In this document: positions 33,361 through 43,247 of the stretch, in pieces
How positions within the stretch are numbered: the first letter of the stretch is position 1
Layout of the letters: the number at the start of each line of letters is the position of its first letter
Origin: Desulfatitalea tepidiphila
GTDB taxonomy: Bacteria; Desulfobacterota; Desulfobacteria; Desulfobacterales; Desulfosarcinaceae
Assembly: GCF_001293685.1 (NCBI RefSeq)
Contig: NZ_BCAG01000001.1
Location: 806,001-870,000, forward strand
DNA length: 64,000 nucleotides
Direction of reading: 5' to 3'
Program-made: the position numbers and the translations under genes
The notes under the pieces: model-generated
What the model saw: only the letters and a program-made list of their open reading frames with translations
Databases searched by the model: none
Told to the model about the DNA's origin: nothing

Positions 33361-34776
33361 ATGCAGTGGACCGTTGAGCACATCATGAAAGCCACCGGGG
33401 GACAGCTGCGTTATGGCGTTGCGGGGGCCGGCTTCGATGGCGTGACCATCGATTCGCGGTCTGCCCATGCCGGTCAGCTTTTCGTTGCCATTCGCGGCGA
33501 GCGCCATGACGGACACACCTTCATCGACCAGGTCATCGACAAGGGCGCTCGGGGGGTGGTCGTGCAGGCGGGGACGTCGGTGGCACTGGCCCACGATCGG
33601 TGGCAAGCCCAGGGGGTCACCTGTATCGAAGTGCCGGATACGATCGGCGCCCTGGGCGCCCTGGCTGCCTATCAGCGCGGCCGGGCCGCCATTCCGGTGG
33701 TGGCCATCACCGGCTCCAACGGCAAGACCTCGACGCGCCAAATGACCGCCCTGGTCGTCGGTCAACGGTACCGTACGCTGACCACCCAGGGCAATTTCAA
33801 CAATGAAATCGGTCTGCCCCTGACCCTGTTCCAGTTGTCGCCGAACCACGAGGCGGCGGTCCTGGAACTGGGGATGAACCATGCGGGCGAAATGTCCCGG
33901 TTGGGCGCCATCTGCCGGCCGACCATCGCGGTGATTACCAATGTGGGGCCGGCCCATCTGGAATTTCTGGGTTCCCTGGAGGGTGTGGCGCGGGCCAAGG
34001 GGGAATTGATCGCCCATGTTGACGTTCGGGGAACGGTCGTTTTGAATCGGGACGATGCCCATGTGGCCGCATTGGCCGCCGGGGCCAATCGGAAGGTGGT
34101 CTTTTTCGGCTTTGGCCCGGAGGCCCAGGTCCGGGCCCGGGACATCCGGCTGGCCGACCGGGGCATCACCTTCGAACTGGTGTTGCCCGATGAGACCATC
34201 ATGATCCATCTGGGCACGCCGGGACGTTTCATGGTCGCCAATGCTTTGGCCGCCGCAGCCGTCGGCCATGTCCTGGCGCTGACGGCGGCCGAGATCAAGA
34301 ATGGCTTGGAGGCCTTCGTACCGACCCGGGGGCGACTCCAGGTGCTGGAGACGGCGCTGGGCTTTCACGTCATCGACGACACCTACAATGCCAACCCGGA
34401 ATCCATGGCGGCGGCCTTCGATACGTTGCGCGCACTGCGTCAAGGAGACACCGGAATCATCGTGGTGGGCGACATGCTCGAATTGGGTGATCATGCCGAG
34501 CGCCTGCACCGCGAGATGGGCGCGCGGGCGGCCCAATCGGGCATATCCAGGTTGTACATCTATGGCCATTTTGCCGAGGCCGTGCGCCAAGGCGCCCAAT
34601 CCGAAGGCATGGCGCCCGATGCCGTCTTCATCGGGGAAAAGAGCGCGATCGTCGCCGATTTGCGCGATCGTCTGACGACTGGCGATTGGGTCCTGGTAAA
34701 AGGCTCCCGCGGCATGGCCATGGAAAGCGTGGTCGAGGCGCTTCGGTCACGGGGCGACGATCCGAAGCCGGTTTGA
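33361..34776 (+). CDS. murF: UDP-N-acetylmuramoyl-tripeptide--D-alanyl-D-alanine ligase
   Basis: Mur ligase that adds the D-Ala-D-Ala dipeptide, giving the complete pentapeptide precursor. The 471 residues include DSRSAHAGQLFVAIRGER at the N-terminus, the ATP loop AITGSNGKTSTRQM, LELGMNHAGEMSRL, and the C-terminal DDTYNANPESM typical of MurF. GGAG precedes the ATG by 7 bases. The ligase ddl that supplies its dipeptide is not in this cluster. Confidence 0.95.
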   Translation: MQWTVEHIMKATGGQLRYGVAGAGFDGVTIDSRSAHAGQLFVAIRGERHDGHTFIDQVIDKGARGVVVQAGTSVALAHDRWQAQGVTCIEVPDTIGALGALAAYQRGRAAIPVVAITGSNGKTSTRQMTALVVGQRYRTLTTQGNFNNEIGLPLTLFQLSPNHEAAVLELGMNHAGEMSRLGAICRPTIAVITNVGPAHLEFLGSLEGVARAKGELIAHVDVRGTVVLNRDDAHVAALAAGANRKVVFFGFGPEAQVRARDIRLADRGITFELVLPDETIMIHLGTPGRFMVANALAAAAVGHVLALTAAEIKNGLEAFVPTRGRLQVLETALGFHVIDDTYNANPESMAAAFDTLRALRQGDTGIIVVGDMLELGDHAERLHREMGARAAQSGISRLYIYGHFAEAVRQGAQSEGMAPDAVFIGEKSAIVADLRDRLTTGDWVLVKGSRGMAMESVVEALRSRGDDPKPV

Positions 34777-34864
34777 ATCACAATTAAAGGGTACGGATGG
34801 GGGAATCCGGTACCGAACAGGACGCAGCACGTCGCTTGCGGATAAACCCCGAAAAGAGGCCTGA

Positions 34865-35944
34865 ATGCTCTATCACCTGCTCTATCCACTGCACACGACC
34901 ATCTCGGCCTTCAATGTGTTCCGCTATATCACCTTCCGGAGCATCTACGCCATCCTGACGGCCTTTTTGATCTGTTTTCTGTTGGGCCCCTGGGTGATTC
35001 GCAGGCTGAGCTATCTGCAGGTGGGGCAATATATTCGCGAAGACGGCCCCCAGAGCCATCTTCAGAAGGCGGGAACGCCCACCATGGGAGGGGTGTTGAT
35101 CATCATCGCCGTGGCCGGCGCCACCCTGCTCTGGGCCGACCTGACCAATTTTTTCATCTGGATCGTCTTGCTGGTGCTGATCGGCTTCGGGTTGATCGGT
35201 TTCGTCGATGACTACCTCATGCAGGTGAAAAAGCGCAGCAAGGGATTGAGCGGCCGCGGCAAACTGATCCTGCAGACCGTTCTGGCGCTGGTCATCGGGA
35301 TCCTGCTGGTCTTGCACGCCGGATTCGATACCCATGTGACCATGCCCTTTTTCAAGAACGTCTCTCCTGACCTGGGGTGGTGGTATGTCGTTTTCGCCGC
35401 CTTCGTCATCGTGGGCGCGTCCAACGCCGTCAATTTGACCGATGGTCTGGACGGTCTTGCCATCGGGCCGGTGACGGTCGCGGCCGTGGCGTACATGATT
35501 TTCGCTTATGTGGCCGGTCACATCAAAATCGCCGAGTACTTGCAGATCCATTTCGTTTCCGGTTGCGGCGAAGTGACCATATTCTGTGGCGCGCTCATCG
35601 GGGCCGGTCTTGGGTTTCTCTGGTTCAATGCCTATCCGGCCCAGGTATTCATGGGAGATGTGGGGTCCCTGTCGTTGGGCGGGAGTCTGGGGGTGGTGGC
35701 ATTGATCACCAAACAGGAGATTGTCCTGGCCCTGGTCGGGGGATTGTTCGTCATGGAGGCCCTGTCCGTGATTTTTCAGGTCGGCTATTTCAAACTGACC
35801 AAGGGGCGGCGCATTTTCCGCATGGCGCCTCTGCATCACCATTTTGAATTGAAGGGGTGGCCCGAGCCCAAGGTCATCGTCCGGTTTTGGATCATCGCCA
35901 TTGCGCTGGCGTTGTTGAGCATGAGTACCCTTAAATTGCGGTAG
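34865..35944 (+). CDS. mraY: Phospho-N-acetylmuramoyl-pentapeptide transferase
   Basis: Integral membrane enzyme that transfers phospho-MurNAc-pentapeptide to undecaprenyl phosphate, forming lipid I. The 359 residues have about ten membrane helices and the family motifs [55 protein letters not shown] and [14 protein letters not shown]. An 88-bp gap separates it from murF, and GAGG lies just before the ATG. Confidence 0.96.
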   Translation: MLYHLLYPLHTTISAFNVFRYITFRSIYAILTAFLICFLLGPWVIRRLSYLQVGQYIREDGPQSHLQKAGTPTMGGVLIIIAVAGATLLWADLTNFFIWIVLLVLIGFGLIGFVDDYLMQVKKRSKGLSGRGKLILQTVLALVIGILLVLHAGFDTHVTMPFFKNVSPDLGWWYVVFAAFVIVGASNAVNLTDGLDGLAIGPVTVAAVAYMIFAYVAGHIKIAEYLQIHFVSGCGEVTIFCGALIGAGLGFLWFNAYPAQVFMGDVGSLSLGGSLGVVALITKQEIVLALVGGLFVMEALSVIFQVGYFKLTKGRRIFRMAPLHHHFELKGWPEPKVIVRFWIIAIALALLSMSTLKLR

Positions 35945-35949
35945 GTCGT

Positions 35950-37317
35950 ATGCATCTGATGGGTAAAAAGACGGTCGTGGTAGGGCTGGCGCGTTCGGGA
36001 TTGGCTGTCGCGCGTTTCCTGGCGGCCCGCGGCGCCCGGGTCACCGTGACGGACCGGGCCGGCGAGCAGCAGCTGGGCGCCTTTGCCGAGGAGGCCCGCC
36101 GGTTGCCGGCGGACCTGGAACTGGGCGGCCATCGCACGACCACCTTCGAGGCGGCCGAGTTGATCGTGATCAGTCCCGGAGTGCCCCACACCATCGAGCC
36201 CCTGAACAGGGCCAGGCAGAAGGGCATTCCGGTCATCGGGGAGATCGAGCTGGCGGCGCGCTTCATCCGTAAACCGATCCTGGCGGTGAGCGGCACCAAC
36301 GGCAAGACCACCACCACCGAGCTGTTGGGTGGCATGCTGGCCGCAGGCGGCAGGCGGGTGTACGTGGGCGGCAATATCGGCCGTCCGTTGATCGACATCG
36401 CCGGCCGCGACGACGAACTCGACGCGGTGGTGGCCGAAATCAGCAGCTTCCAGCTCGACACCATTGTGACCTTCAGGCCGCACGTCGCGGTCCTGCTCAA
36501 TATCACACCGGACCATCTGGACCGCTACGACTCCATGGAGGCCTATGCCGCCTCCAAGGGGCGGCTCTTCATGAACCAGGAGAGCGGAGACTTCGCCGTC
36601 TGCAACGGCGGAGACGATCTGGTTCAGGGCCAATGCGGATCGGTGAAAAGCCGCCTGCTCAACTTTTACAGCCGGCCGTGCCTTTGCGGCGGGCCGGGCC
36701 AGGGGGCGATCATCACCCCCCGTCAGATCGCCGTGGTGATCCCGGAGTTGGTCGATGGTCGCATCGAGTTGGTGCGCACCACCTTGATAGGACCGCACAA
36801 CCGGGAGAATATCGCGGCCGCATGCCTGGCCGCATTGGCGGTGGGGGTCGATCTGCAGGCGGTCCAGAAGGCCTTGGACGAGTTTCAGGCCCTGCCGCAT
36901 CGTCTGGAGCCGGTGGGGGAGGTCAACGGCGTGACATTCATCAACGACTCCAAGGCGACCAATGTGGATGCGGTGATCCGCGCCTTGGAGTGTTTCAAGA
37001 ATCCGGTGATCCTGATCCTGGGTGGACGCAACAAGGGATATGACTTTTCAGCGCTGTATGCGCATGTCCAGGCCAGGGTGAAACGCCTGATCGCCATCGG
37101 CGAATCCCGCGATGAGGTATTGGAGGCGCTACAGACGGCGCCGTCGCAGGGCTGCGAGACGGCCGCCGACATGGCCGATGCGGTGCGCCGCGCCTATGCC
37201 GCGGCCGACCCCGGCGATACGGTTCTACTGTCGCCGGCTTGTGCCAGTTTCGACATGTTTGCCAATTATGCCGAGCGGGGCGATGTGTTTCGGCGGTCTG
37301 TGGGAGAGTTGGCATGA
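35950..37317 (+). CDS. murD: UDP-N-acetylmuramoyl-L-alanine--D-glutamate ligase
   Basis: Mur ligase adding D-glutamate to UDP-MurNAc-L-Ala. The 455 residues include the N-terminal VVVGLARSGLAVARFL, the ATP loop AVSGTNGKTTTTELL, AEISSFQLDTI, and INDSKATNVDAV. It starts 6 bp after mraY and its TGA overlaps the ftsW start. An ATG at 35959 is an alternative start. Confidence 0.95.
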   Translation: MHLMGKKTVVVGLARSGLAVARFLAARGARVTVTDRAGEQQLGAFAEEARRLPADLELGGHRTTTFEAAELIVISPGVPHTIEPLNRARQKGIPVIGEIELAARFIRKPILAVSGTNGKTTTTELLGGMLAAGGRRVYVGGNIGRPLIDIAGRDDELDAVVAEISSFQLDTIVTFRPHVAVLLNITPDHLDRYDSMEAYAASKGRLFMNQESGDFAVCNGGDDLVQGQCGSVKSRLLNFYSRPCLCGGPGQGAIITPRQIAVVIPELVDGRIELVRTTLIGPHNRENIAAACLAALAVGVDLQAVQKALDEFQALPHRLEPVGEVNGVTFINDSKATNVDAVIRALECFKNPVILILGGRNKGYDFSALYAHVQARVKRLIAIGESRDEVLEALQTAPSQGCETAADMADAVRRAYAAADPGDTVLLSPACASFDMFANYAERGDVFRRSVGELA

Positions 37318-38438
37318 CCCGAACCCAAACCGACGCCGTGTCTCAAACGACCTACGACGTACGCCTTTTGTTCGCCGTCCTTTTCCTGGTGGGCATCGGC
37401 ATCGTCATGGTCTACAGCGCCAGTTCGGCCGTGGCTTTGGAGAAGTTCGGCAGCGGGACCTATTTTTTAAAACGGCAGGCGGCCTACTCCCTGATCGGCA
37501 TCGTCGCGCTGGTCGTGTTCAGCCATGTCCCGTTCAGGATTTACCGTTCCCTGGCCTATCCGCTGTTGGCCATGGCCTTGCTGTCGTTGAGCCTGGTGCA
37601 GGTTCCCGGGTTGGGGTTGGCGGCAGGCGGGGCGTTGCGTTGGATGCGGATCGGTCCGGTCACGTTTCAGCCGGTGGAGGCGGCGCGCCTGGCCTTGATC
37701 GTCTACCTGGCTTACTCCCTGAGCAAAAAGCAGCCGTTGCTCAAGGATGTTTGGGTGGGATTCGTGCCGCATCTGCTGATCCTGCTCTTGCTGAGCATTC
37801 CATTGGTGATTCAGCCCGATTTCGGTTCGGTGGTCATTTTCGGCCTCATCGCGTGGCTGATGATGTTCGTGGGCGGGGTGCCGCTGCGGCATCTGCTCTC
37901 CGCCTCTTTGTTGTTGCTGCCGATGGCCTACCTCCTGATGACCAATGCCGCATACCGCATCAAACGATTGGTCAGCTTCCTCGATCCCTGGCAATATCCC
38001 GCCGACGAAGGTTATCAGATCATCCATTCGCTGATGGCCTTTGGTACAGGCGGATTTTGGGGGGCCGGCATCGGCAAGGGCTATCAAAAACTCTTTTATC
38101 TGCCTGAACCGCATACCGACTTTATTTTTGCCGTCATCGGAGAGGAGTTGGGATTTCTGGGCGTGCTTTTCATACTTGGGCTGTACGGTCTGGTCCTGTG
38201 GCGCAGCGTTCACATCGCGTGTCGCTGCGAAGATGATTTCGGCATGCTCATGGCCACGGGCATCGCGTTCGCCCTGGCCGTGCAGGTATCGATTAACATG
38301 GGCGTTTGCCTGGGGCTTTTGCCGACCAAAGGGCTGACGCTTCCGTTTTTGAGTTATGGCGGAAGCTCGTTGCTGCTCAACATGGTCGGGATCGGCATCT
38401 TGATGAACATCGGATCGCATCATGCCAAGCGTGTTTGA
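37314..38438 (+). CDS. ftsW: Septal peptidoglycan glycosyltransferase FtsW
   Basis: SEDS-family polytopic protein that polymerises lipid II at the septum with FtsI. The 374 residues contain about ten membrane segments and the family motifs GIVMVYSASSAVA, FQPVEAARLALI, QPDFGSVVIFGL, FGTGGFWGAGIG, HTDFIFAVIGEELGFLG and LPFLSYGGSSLL. The ATG at 37314 overlaps the murD stop by 4 bp. An upstream in-frame start would lie inside murD. Confidence 0.95.
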   Translation: MTRTQTDAVSQTTYDVRLLFAVLFLVGIGIVMVYSASSAVALEKFGSGTYFLKRQAAYSLIGIVALVVFSHVPFRIYRSLAYPLLAMALLSLSLVQVPGLGLAAGGALRWMRIGPVTFQPVEAARLALIVYLAYSLSKKQPLLKDVWVGFVPHLLILLLLSIPLVIQPDFGSVVIFGLIAWLMMFVGGVPLRHLLSASLLLLPMAYLLMTNAAYRIKRLVSFLDPWQYPADEGYQIIHSLMAFGTGGFWGAGIGKGYQKLFYLPEPHTDFIFAVIGEELGFLGVLFILGLYGLVLWRSVHIACRCEDDFGMLMATGIAFALAVQVSINMGVCLGLLPTKGLTLPFLSYGGSSLLLNMVGIGILMNIGSHHAKRV

Positions 38439-39540
38439 ACCATACGGATCGGCGCAAAGTTTCCGCATGATCGTCGCCGGCGGGGGCACGGGCGGGCATC
38501 TGTTTCCCGGCATCGCCGTTGCCCAGGCATTTCTTGCCCGTCACAGCAAGAATCAGGTGTTGTTCGTCAATGCCGGTCGTCCGCTGGAAGTGGAGGTCCT
38601 CTCACGCTTGGGTTGGCCGCACGAGGTGATCCGGGTGGAAGGTCTGAAGGGCCGTGGGCTTTGGAACCAGTTCCGGTCTCTGATCAAGATGCCCAAAGCG
38701 GTCCTGCAATCGCGGCGTCTGATCAAATCCTTCGATCCTCACGTCGTGCTGGGTGTGGGGGGCTATTCGGCGGGTCCGGTGGTGCTGGCGGCATGGCTCA
38801 GCGGCGTGGCTACCGTGCTCCACGAGCAGAACCAGTTGCCGGGTATGACCAATCGTCTGCTGCGGCGAATCGTGAAGCGTATCTATCTGACCTTTCCCGA
38901 CGAGGCAGGGCGGTTCGATGCGACCAAGACCCTTGTCACCGGCAATCCGGTCAGAGATGAGATCCTGGTGCTGGGCGAGATGCCCAGACCGCAGCACGAA
39001 GAGCGTTTCACGGTGTTGGTGCTGGGTGGCAGTCAGGGCGCCCGGGCCATTAACCAGGCCATGGTGGCGGCGTTGCCCTACCTGGCAGACCGGCGGGAGC
39101 TGATGGTGGTTCACCAGACCGGTCGCGAAGAGGAAACCGTCGTGGCAGAGGCCTATAACCGCGCGGGAATGCGGGCCAGGGTGCAGGCTTTTTTCAACAA
39201 TGTGGCCGAGCAGTATCAGCAGTCGGACCTGATCATCTGCCGCGCCGGGGCCACCACCGTCGCCGAGATCACGGCCGTGGGCCGCGCCGCCATATTCGTA
39301 CCGTATCCGTTTGCGGCCGACGATCACCAGACGTGCAATGCGCGCGCCCTGGTCGACGCCGGTGCCGCGGAGATGGTGCCGGAATCCCAACTCGAGGGAA
39401 AGGGGCTGGCGGAAAAAATTCTCGATTTGATGGATCATCGTTCGCGATTGTCGGAGATGGCAGCCAAGGCGCTTTCGTTGGGGCGCCCCGACGCCACCCT
39501 GATGATCATCGGTGACATCTACAAGCTCATCGGTGGATAG
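38422..39540 (+). CDS. murG: UDP-GlcNAc--lipid I N-acetylglucosaminyltransferase
   Basis: GT-B glycosyltransferase making lipid II at the inner face of the membrane. The 372 residues include the glycine-rich loop AGGGTGGHLFPGIAVA, GVGGYSAGPVVLAAWL, VLHEQNQLPGMTNRLL, VLGGSQGARAIN, and the UDP-GlcNAc site RAGATTVAEITAVG with PYPFAADDHQ. The ATG at 38422 overlaps ftsW by 17 bp. ATG 38467 immediately before the conserved loop is also possible. Neither has a strong ribosome site. Confidence 0.95.
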   Translation: MPSVFEPYGSAQSFRMIVAGGGTGGHLFPGIAVAQAFLARHSKNQVLFVNAGRPLEVEVLSRLGWPHEVIRVEGLKGRGLWNQFRSLIKMPKAVLQSRRLIKSFDPHVVLGVGGYSAGPVVLAAWLSGVATVLHEQNQLPGMTNRLLRRIVKRIYLTFPDEAGRFDATKTLVTGNPVRDEILVLGEMPRPQHEERFTVLVLGGSQGARAINQAMVAALPYLADRRELMVVHQTGREEETVVAEAYNRAGMRARVQAFFNNVAEQYQQSDLIICRAGATTVAEITAVGRAAIFVPYPFAADDHQTCNARALVDAGAAEMVPESQLEGKGLAEKILDLMDHRSRLSEMAAKALSLGRPDATLMIIGDIYKLIGG

Positions 39541-39581
39541 GCGGTTCCATACCGCAAGGGGATTAGGCATAGGCGGAAAAT

Positions 39582-40994
39582 ATGTATCGAAAAAAATATC
39601 ACATTCACTTCGTAGGCATCGGCGGCATCGGCATGAGCGGCATTGCCGAACTGCTGTTGAATCTGCATTACGAGGTTTCCGGATCAGACCTGAAATCATC
39701 GGATATCACTGAACGCCTGTCCCACCTGGGCGCCAGAATATACGAAGGTCACGAGGCCGACCAAATTGCCGGCGCCGATGTGGTGGTGGTCTCGTCGGCC
39801 ATCGATCCATCCAATCCGGAGGTGAGCGCCGCCATCCAGCATTCAGTGCCGGTGATTCCGCGGGCCGAAATGCTGGCCGAGTTGATGCGCCTCAAATACA
39901 GCATCGCGGTGGCCGGCGCCCATGGCAAAACATCCACCACATCGTTGGTAGCCTCCATATTGGCCGCCGGCGGGCTCGATCCCACCGTGGTGATCGGCGG
40001 TAAGCTCAAGGGGATCGGCTCCAACGCCGTCCTGGGCAAGGGCGATTACATCGTCGCCGAGGCCGATGAGAGCGACGGCTCTTTCTTGAAATATTCGCCG
40101 GCCATCGCCGTGGTGACCAATATCGATCGGGAGCACCTCGACTTCTACAAGGACCTGGAGGACATCAAGCGGGTGTTTCTCAATTTTATCGACCGAATCC
40201 CCTTTTATGGCCTGGCGGTGTTGTGTCTGGACAACGATGCGGTTCAGGATCTCATTCCCCATATCCGTAAACGCTATGTCACCTACGGCACCAATGCTCA
40301 GGCCGATTTGCAGGCGCGCGACGTGGTGTGCCGGGGTCTGGCCAGCCAGTTTGAGGTCGTTTTTCAAGGCACCCCGCTGGGCCGGATCGCCCTGAGTCTG
40401 GCCGGTATGCACAACGTGCATAATGCCCTGGCTGCCATTGCCGTCGGGTTGGAGCTGGGTATCGAATTCGGGCGGATCAAGAAGGCCCTGGGAAATGTGG
40501 AGGGCGTCCAGCGTCGAATGGAGATCAAGGGGGAGATCGGGGGCATCACGGTGGTGGATGATTACGGTCATCATCCCACCGAAATTAAAACCACCCTCGA
40601 AGCCATGGAGCTGGGATGGCCGGGACGGCGCAAAGTGGTCGTTTTCCAGCCGCACAGGTTCAGCCGGACCCGGGCGTTGTACGATGATTTTGCCCGCAGC
40701 TTTTACCGCTCGGAGGTGCTCATGGTGCTTCCCATTTACGCGGCCAGCGAGCGGCCCATCGAGGGAATCGACAGTCGCGGCCTGTGCGAGAGCATCCGGG
40801 CTCACGGCCACAAGGACGTACGCTTTGCCGAGGGCCTGGAAGAAGCGGTATCTGACTTGGCCCAATGGGTCACGACCGGGGACGTGGTGCTCACCCTGGG
40901 GGCTGGCAATGTGTATCAGGTCGGCGAGAGGTTGCTCGATCGGTTGAAGACGACCGGCGTGCCGAAAAAAGAGACCGGGAAGTTAGAAGATTAA
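39582..40994 (+). CDS. murC: UDP-N-acetylmuramate--L-alanine ligase
   Basis: First Mur ligase, which adds L-alanine to UDP-MurNAc. The 470 residues show the N-terminal HFVGIGGIGMSGIAELL, the ATP loop VAGAHGKTSTTSLVASIL, EADESDGSFLKY, and the C-terminal VVDDYGHHPTEIK with FQPHRFSRT. It is followed by ftsQ after 64 bp. In many relatives murB and ddl sit in this place but are not found here. Confidence 0.96.
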   Translation: MYRKKYHIHFVGIGGIGMSGIAELLLNLHYEVSGSDLKSSDITERLSHLGARIYEGHEADQIAGADVVVVSSAIDPSNPEVSAAIQHSVPVIPRAEMLAELMRLKYSIAVAGAHGKTSTTSLVASILAAGGLDPTVVIGGKLKGIGSNAVLGKGDYIVAEADESDGSFLKYSPAIAVVTNIDREHLDFYKDLEDIKRVFLNFIDRIPFYGLAVLCLDNDAVQDLIPHIRKRYVTYGTNAQADLQARDVVCRGLASQFEVVFQGTPLGRIALSLAGMHNVHNALAAIAVGLELGIEFGRIKKALGNVEGVQRRMEIKGEIGGITVVDDYGHHPTEIKTTLEAMELGWPGRRKVVVFQPHRFSRTRALYDDFARSFYRSEVLMVLPIYAASERPIEGIDSRGLCESIRAHGHKDVRFAEGLEEAVSDLAQWVTTGDVVLTLGAGNVYQVGERLLDRLKTTGVPKKETGKLED

Positions 40995-41058
40995 AGCGGT
41001 CGATGGACAGGCGCTTTCGATCGCCGGAAGGCAGGGGAGCGAAGGATTTTTTGACGAC

Positions 41059-41928
41059 ATGATTCAAGGGACGGTCACGGTGCTGGGCAATTCCAAAAAC
41101 CGCAAGACGAGAAAGAACCGACGCAAGAAAGACTTGGGCCAACTGCGGCGACGCTGGATGGCGAGGACGCTTACCGGCGTGAAGCTCTGCGGTATCATCG
41201 CTGGTCTGTTGATGGCGTCCGCCGGGTTCATGTATGTCTATGCGGCTGTCACTTGCTCCGATTACTTCCGGACCGAGAAGATCCGCATCGGCGGCAACCA
41301 GAGGCTTTCCGAAGAACAGGTCCTCGCCCAGGCCGGTATCGATATCGGAAACAATCTGCTGGCCCTCAACCTGAGCCTGGTCCGCAAGCGGTTGATCGCC
41401 CATCCATGGGTCGCCGATGCCCGGGTGGCAAGAGAAATTCCGGAAACGATCACCATCCGGCTTGTCGAACACGAGGCGTTGGCGCAGATCGATCTTGGCC
41501 GCCGGTTCTTGATCAATACGGATGGAAAGATTTTCAAGGAGGTTCAGGACGCTGAAGCCTCGGGGCTGCCCCTGATACAGGGCATCGAATACGGGGACAT
41601 CAGCCTCGGCGAAGACGCACTCAACCCTCCGATGGCGGCGGTGGTCGATGTGCTGCAATCGTGCCGCAAACCGGTGAGCGTTATCCCTTACACCGAAATT
41701 CAGGAATTGCGGTTGGATAAGGAGATGGGCATCACGATCGTGCTCAAGGACCAAGAGCGGATGATCCAGTTGGGTTTTGGCGACCTGGACACCAAACTGG
41801 AGCGATTCAAGCGGTTACGGCCGGTTCTGCAAGGGAACGGCAAGTGGCGCAGCTTTCAAATGGTGGACCTGAACAACCCGGATCGGGTCGTGGTGCGGCT
41901 CAACGCATCCGACGCGCAGGGAGCTTAA
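41059..41928 (+). CDS. ftsQ: Cell division protein FtsQ (POTRA domain)
   Basis: A 289-residue bitopic division protein: a basic cytoplasmic segment (KNRKTRKNRRKKD), a membrane helix (about residues 45-68), a POTRA domain (YFRTEKIRIGGNQRLSEEQV) and the beta domain with HPWVADARVAREIPETITI. FtsQ links early and late divisome proteins. Its stop lies 8 bases before the ftsA ATG. GAAGGA lies about 15 bases ahead of its start. Confidence 0.92.
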   Translation: MIQGTVTVLGNSKNRKTRKNRRKKDLGQLRRRWMARTLTGVKLCGIIAGLLMASAGFMYVYAAVTCSDYFRTEKIRIGGNQRLSEEQVLAQAGIDIGNNLLALNLSLVRKRLIAHPWVADARVAREIPETITIRLVEHEALAQIDLGRRFLINTDGKIFKEVQDAEASGLPLIQGIEYGDISLGEDALNPPMAAVVDVLQSCRKPVSVIPYTEIQELRLDKEMGITIVLKDQERMIQLGFGDLDTKLERFKRLRPVLQGNGKWRSFQMVDLNNPDRVVVRLNASDAQGA

Positions 41929-41936
41929 GGAGAGTT

Positions 41937-43166
41937 ATGGCGCAGGGCAACGAGAACATCGTCGTGGGACTGGATATCGGGACGACCAAAATTTGCTGCG
42001 TCGTCGGTGAAGTCCGGGGACCGGAAGTCAATGTCATCGGAATCGGCACCCATCCTTCGGTAGGGCTGCGCAAGGGCGTTGTGGTCAACATCGAATCGAC
42101 GGTGGAGTCGATCAAAAAGGCCGTCGAGGAGGCCGAACTCATGGCCGGCTGCGAAATCTCCTCGGTCTATGCCGGCATCGCCGGAGGCCACATCACCGGT
42201 TTCAACAGCCGCGGCATCGTGGCCATCAAGGGGCCCGAGATTACGCCCCTGGATGTGGACCGGGTGATCGACGCCGCGCGCGCCGTGGCCATTCCCATGG
42301 ATCGGGAAGTGATCCACGTCCTGCCTCAGGAGTATATCGTGGACGACCAGACCGGCATCCAGAATCCAGTGGGCATGGCCGGTGTGCGCCTCGAAGCCAA
42401 AATCCATATCGTGACCGGCGCGGTGACCTCGGCCCACAACATCGTCAAGTGCGCCAACCGGGCGGGGCTGGATGTGTGCGACATCGTCCTGGAATCGCTG
42501 GCTTCGGGAGAGGCCGTATTGACGGGGGAAGAAAAGCAACTGGGGACAGCCCTGATCGATCTGGGCGGCGGCACCTCGGATTTGGCGATTTTCTCCGGTC
42601 AGAACATCAAGCACACCTTTGTGCTGGCCCTGGGCGGAGACAACCTGACCAACGATATCGCCATCGGCCTGCGGGCGCCATTGGCCGAGGCGGAGAAGAT
42701 AAAGAAGAAGTACGGCAGTTGCCTGTCGGAGAACATCAACACGGAAGATACTATCGAAGTGCCGGGTATGGGTGGGCGAAAAGCCCGCAAGTTGCCGCGC
42801 CAGATCCTCGGAGAGATTTTGGAACCTCGCATGGAAGAGATCTTTACCTTGCTCAAACGGGAAATCTATCGTGCGGAGATGGAGCACTACGTGACGTCGG
42901 GCGTGGTGGTCACCGGCGGAACGGCACTGCTCGATGGGGTAACGGACATCGCCGAATCCGTATTGGGGCTTCCGGCCCGACTCGGAAAGCCCCAAGGGAT
43001 CACGGGTCTGACCGATGTGGTGAACAATCCCATGTATGCCACGGGCGTGGGGCTTGTGATGTATGGGGCACGCAAACAGCCGGTCAAGAAGTTCCGCATT
43101 CGCGATAAGAATATTTTCAACAGCATCGTGCAGCGGATGAAGAAATGGTTCAAGGAAGTAATATGA
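41937..43166 (+). CDS. ftsA: Cell division protein FtsA
   Basis: Actin-like protein that anchors FtsZ to the membrane. The 409 residues begin VVGLDIGTTKICCVVGEV (phosphate 1 motif). They continue through the 1C domain with SSVYAGIAGGHI, then ALIDLGGGTSDLAIF, VVVTGGTALLDGV, and end with an amphipathic helix (IVQRMKKWFKEVI) as a membrane-targeting sequence. The ATG at 41937 follows AAGGAG. An in-frame frame open from 41844 overlaps ftsQ and is not used. Confidence 0.96.
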   Translation: MAQGNENIVVGLDIGTTKICCVVGEVRGPEVNVIGIGTHPSVGLRKGVVVNIESTVESIKKAVEEAELMAGCEISSVYAGIAGGHITGFNSRGIVAIKGPEITPLDVDRVIDAARAVAIPMDREVIHVLPQEYIVDDQTGIQNPVGMAGVRLEAKIHIVTGAVTSAHNIVKCANRAGLDVCDIVLESLASGEAVLTGEEKQLGTALIDLGGGTSDLAIFSGQNIKHTFVLALGGDNLTNDIAIGLRAPLAEAEKIKKKYGSCLSENINTEDTIEVPGMGGRKARKLPRQILGEILEPRMEEIFTLLKREIYRAEMEHYVTSGVVVTGGTALLDGVTDIAESVLGLPARLGKPQGITGLTDVVNNPMYATGVGLVMYGARKQPVKKFRIRDKNIFNSIVQRMKKWFKEVI

Positions 43167-43247
43167 AGAATCGTTCGGGTATTCACCTGTCTGCTTAAAA
43201 GAGAAGGATATAGGGGGAAACCTTTAACATACAAAAAGGGGGAGACT

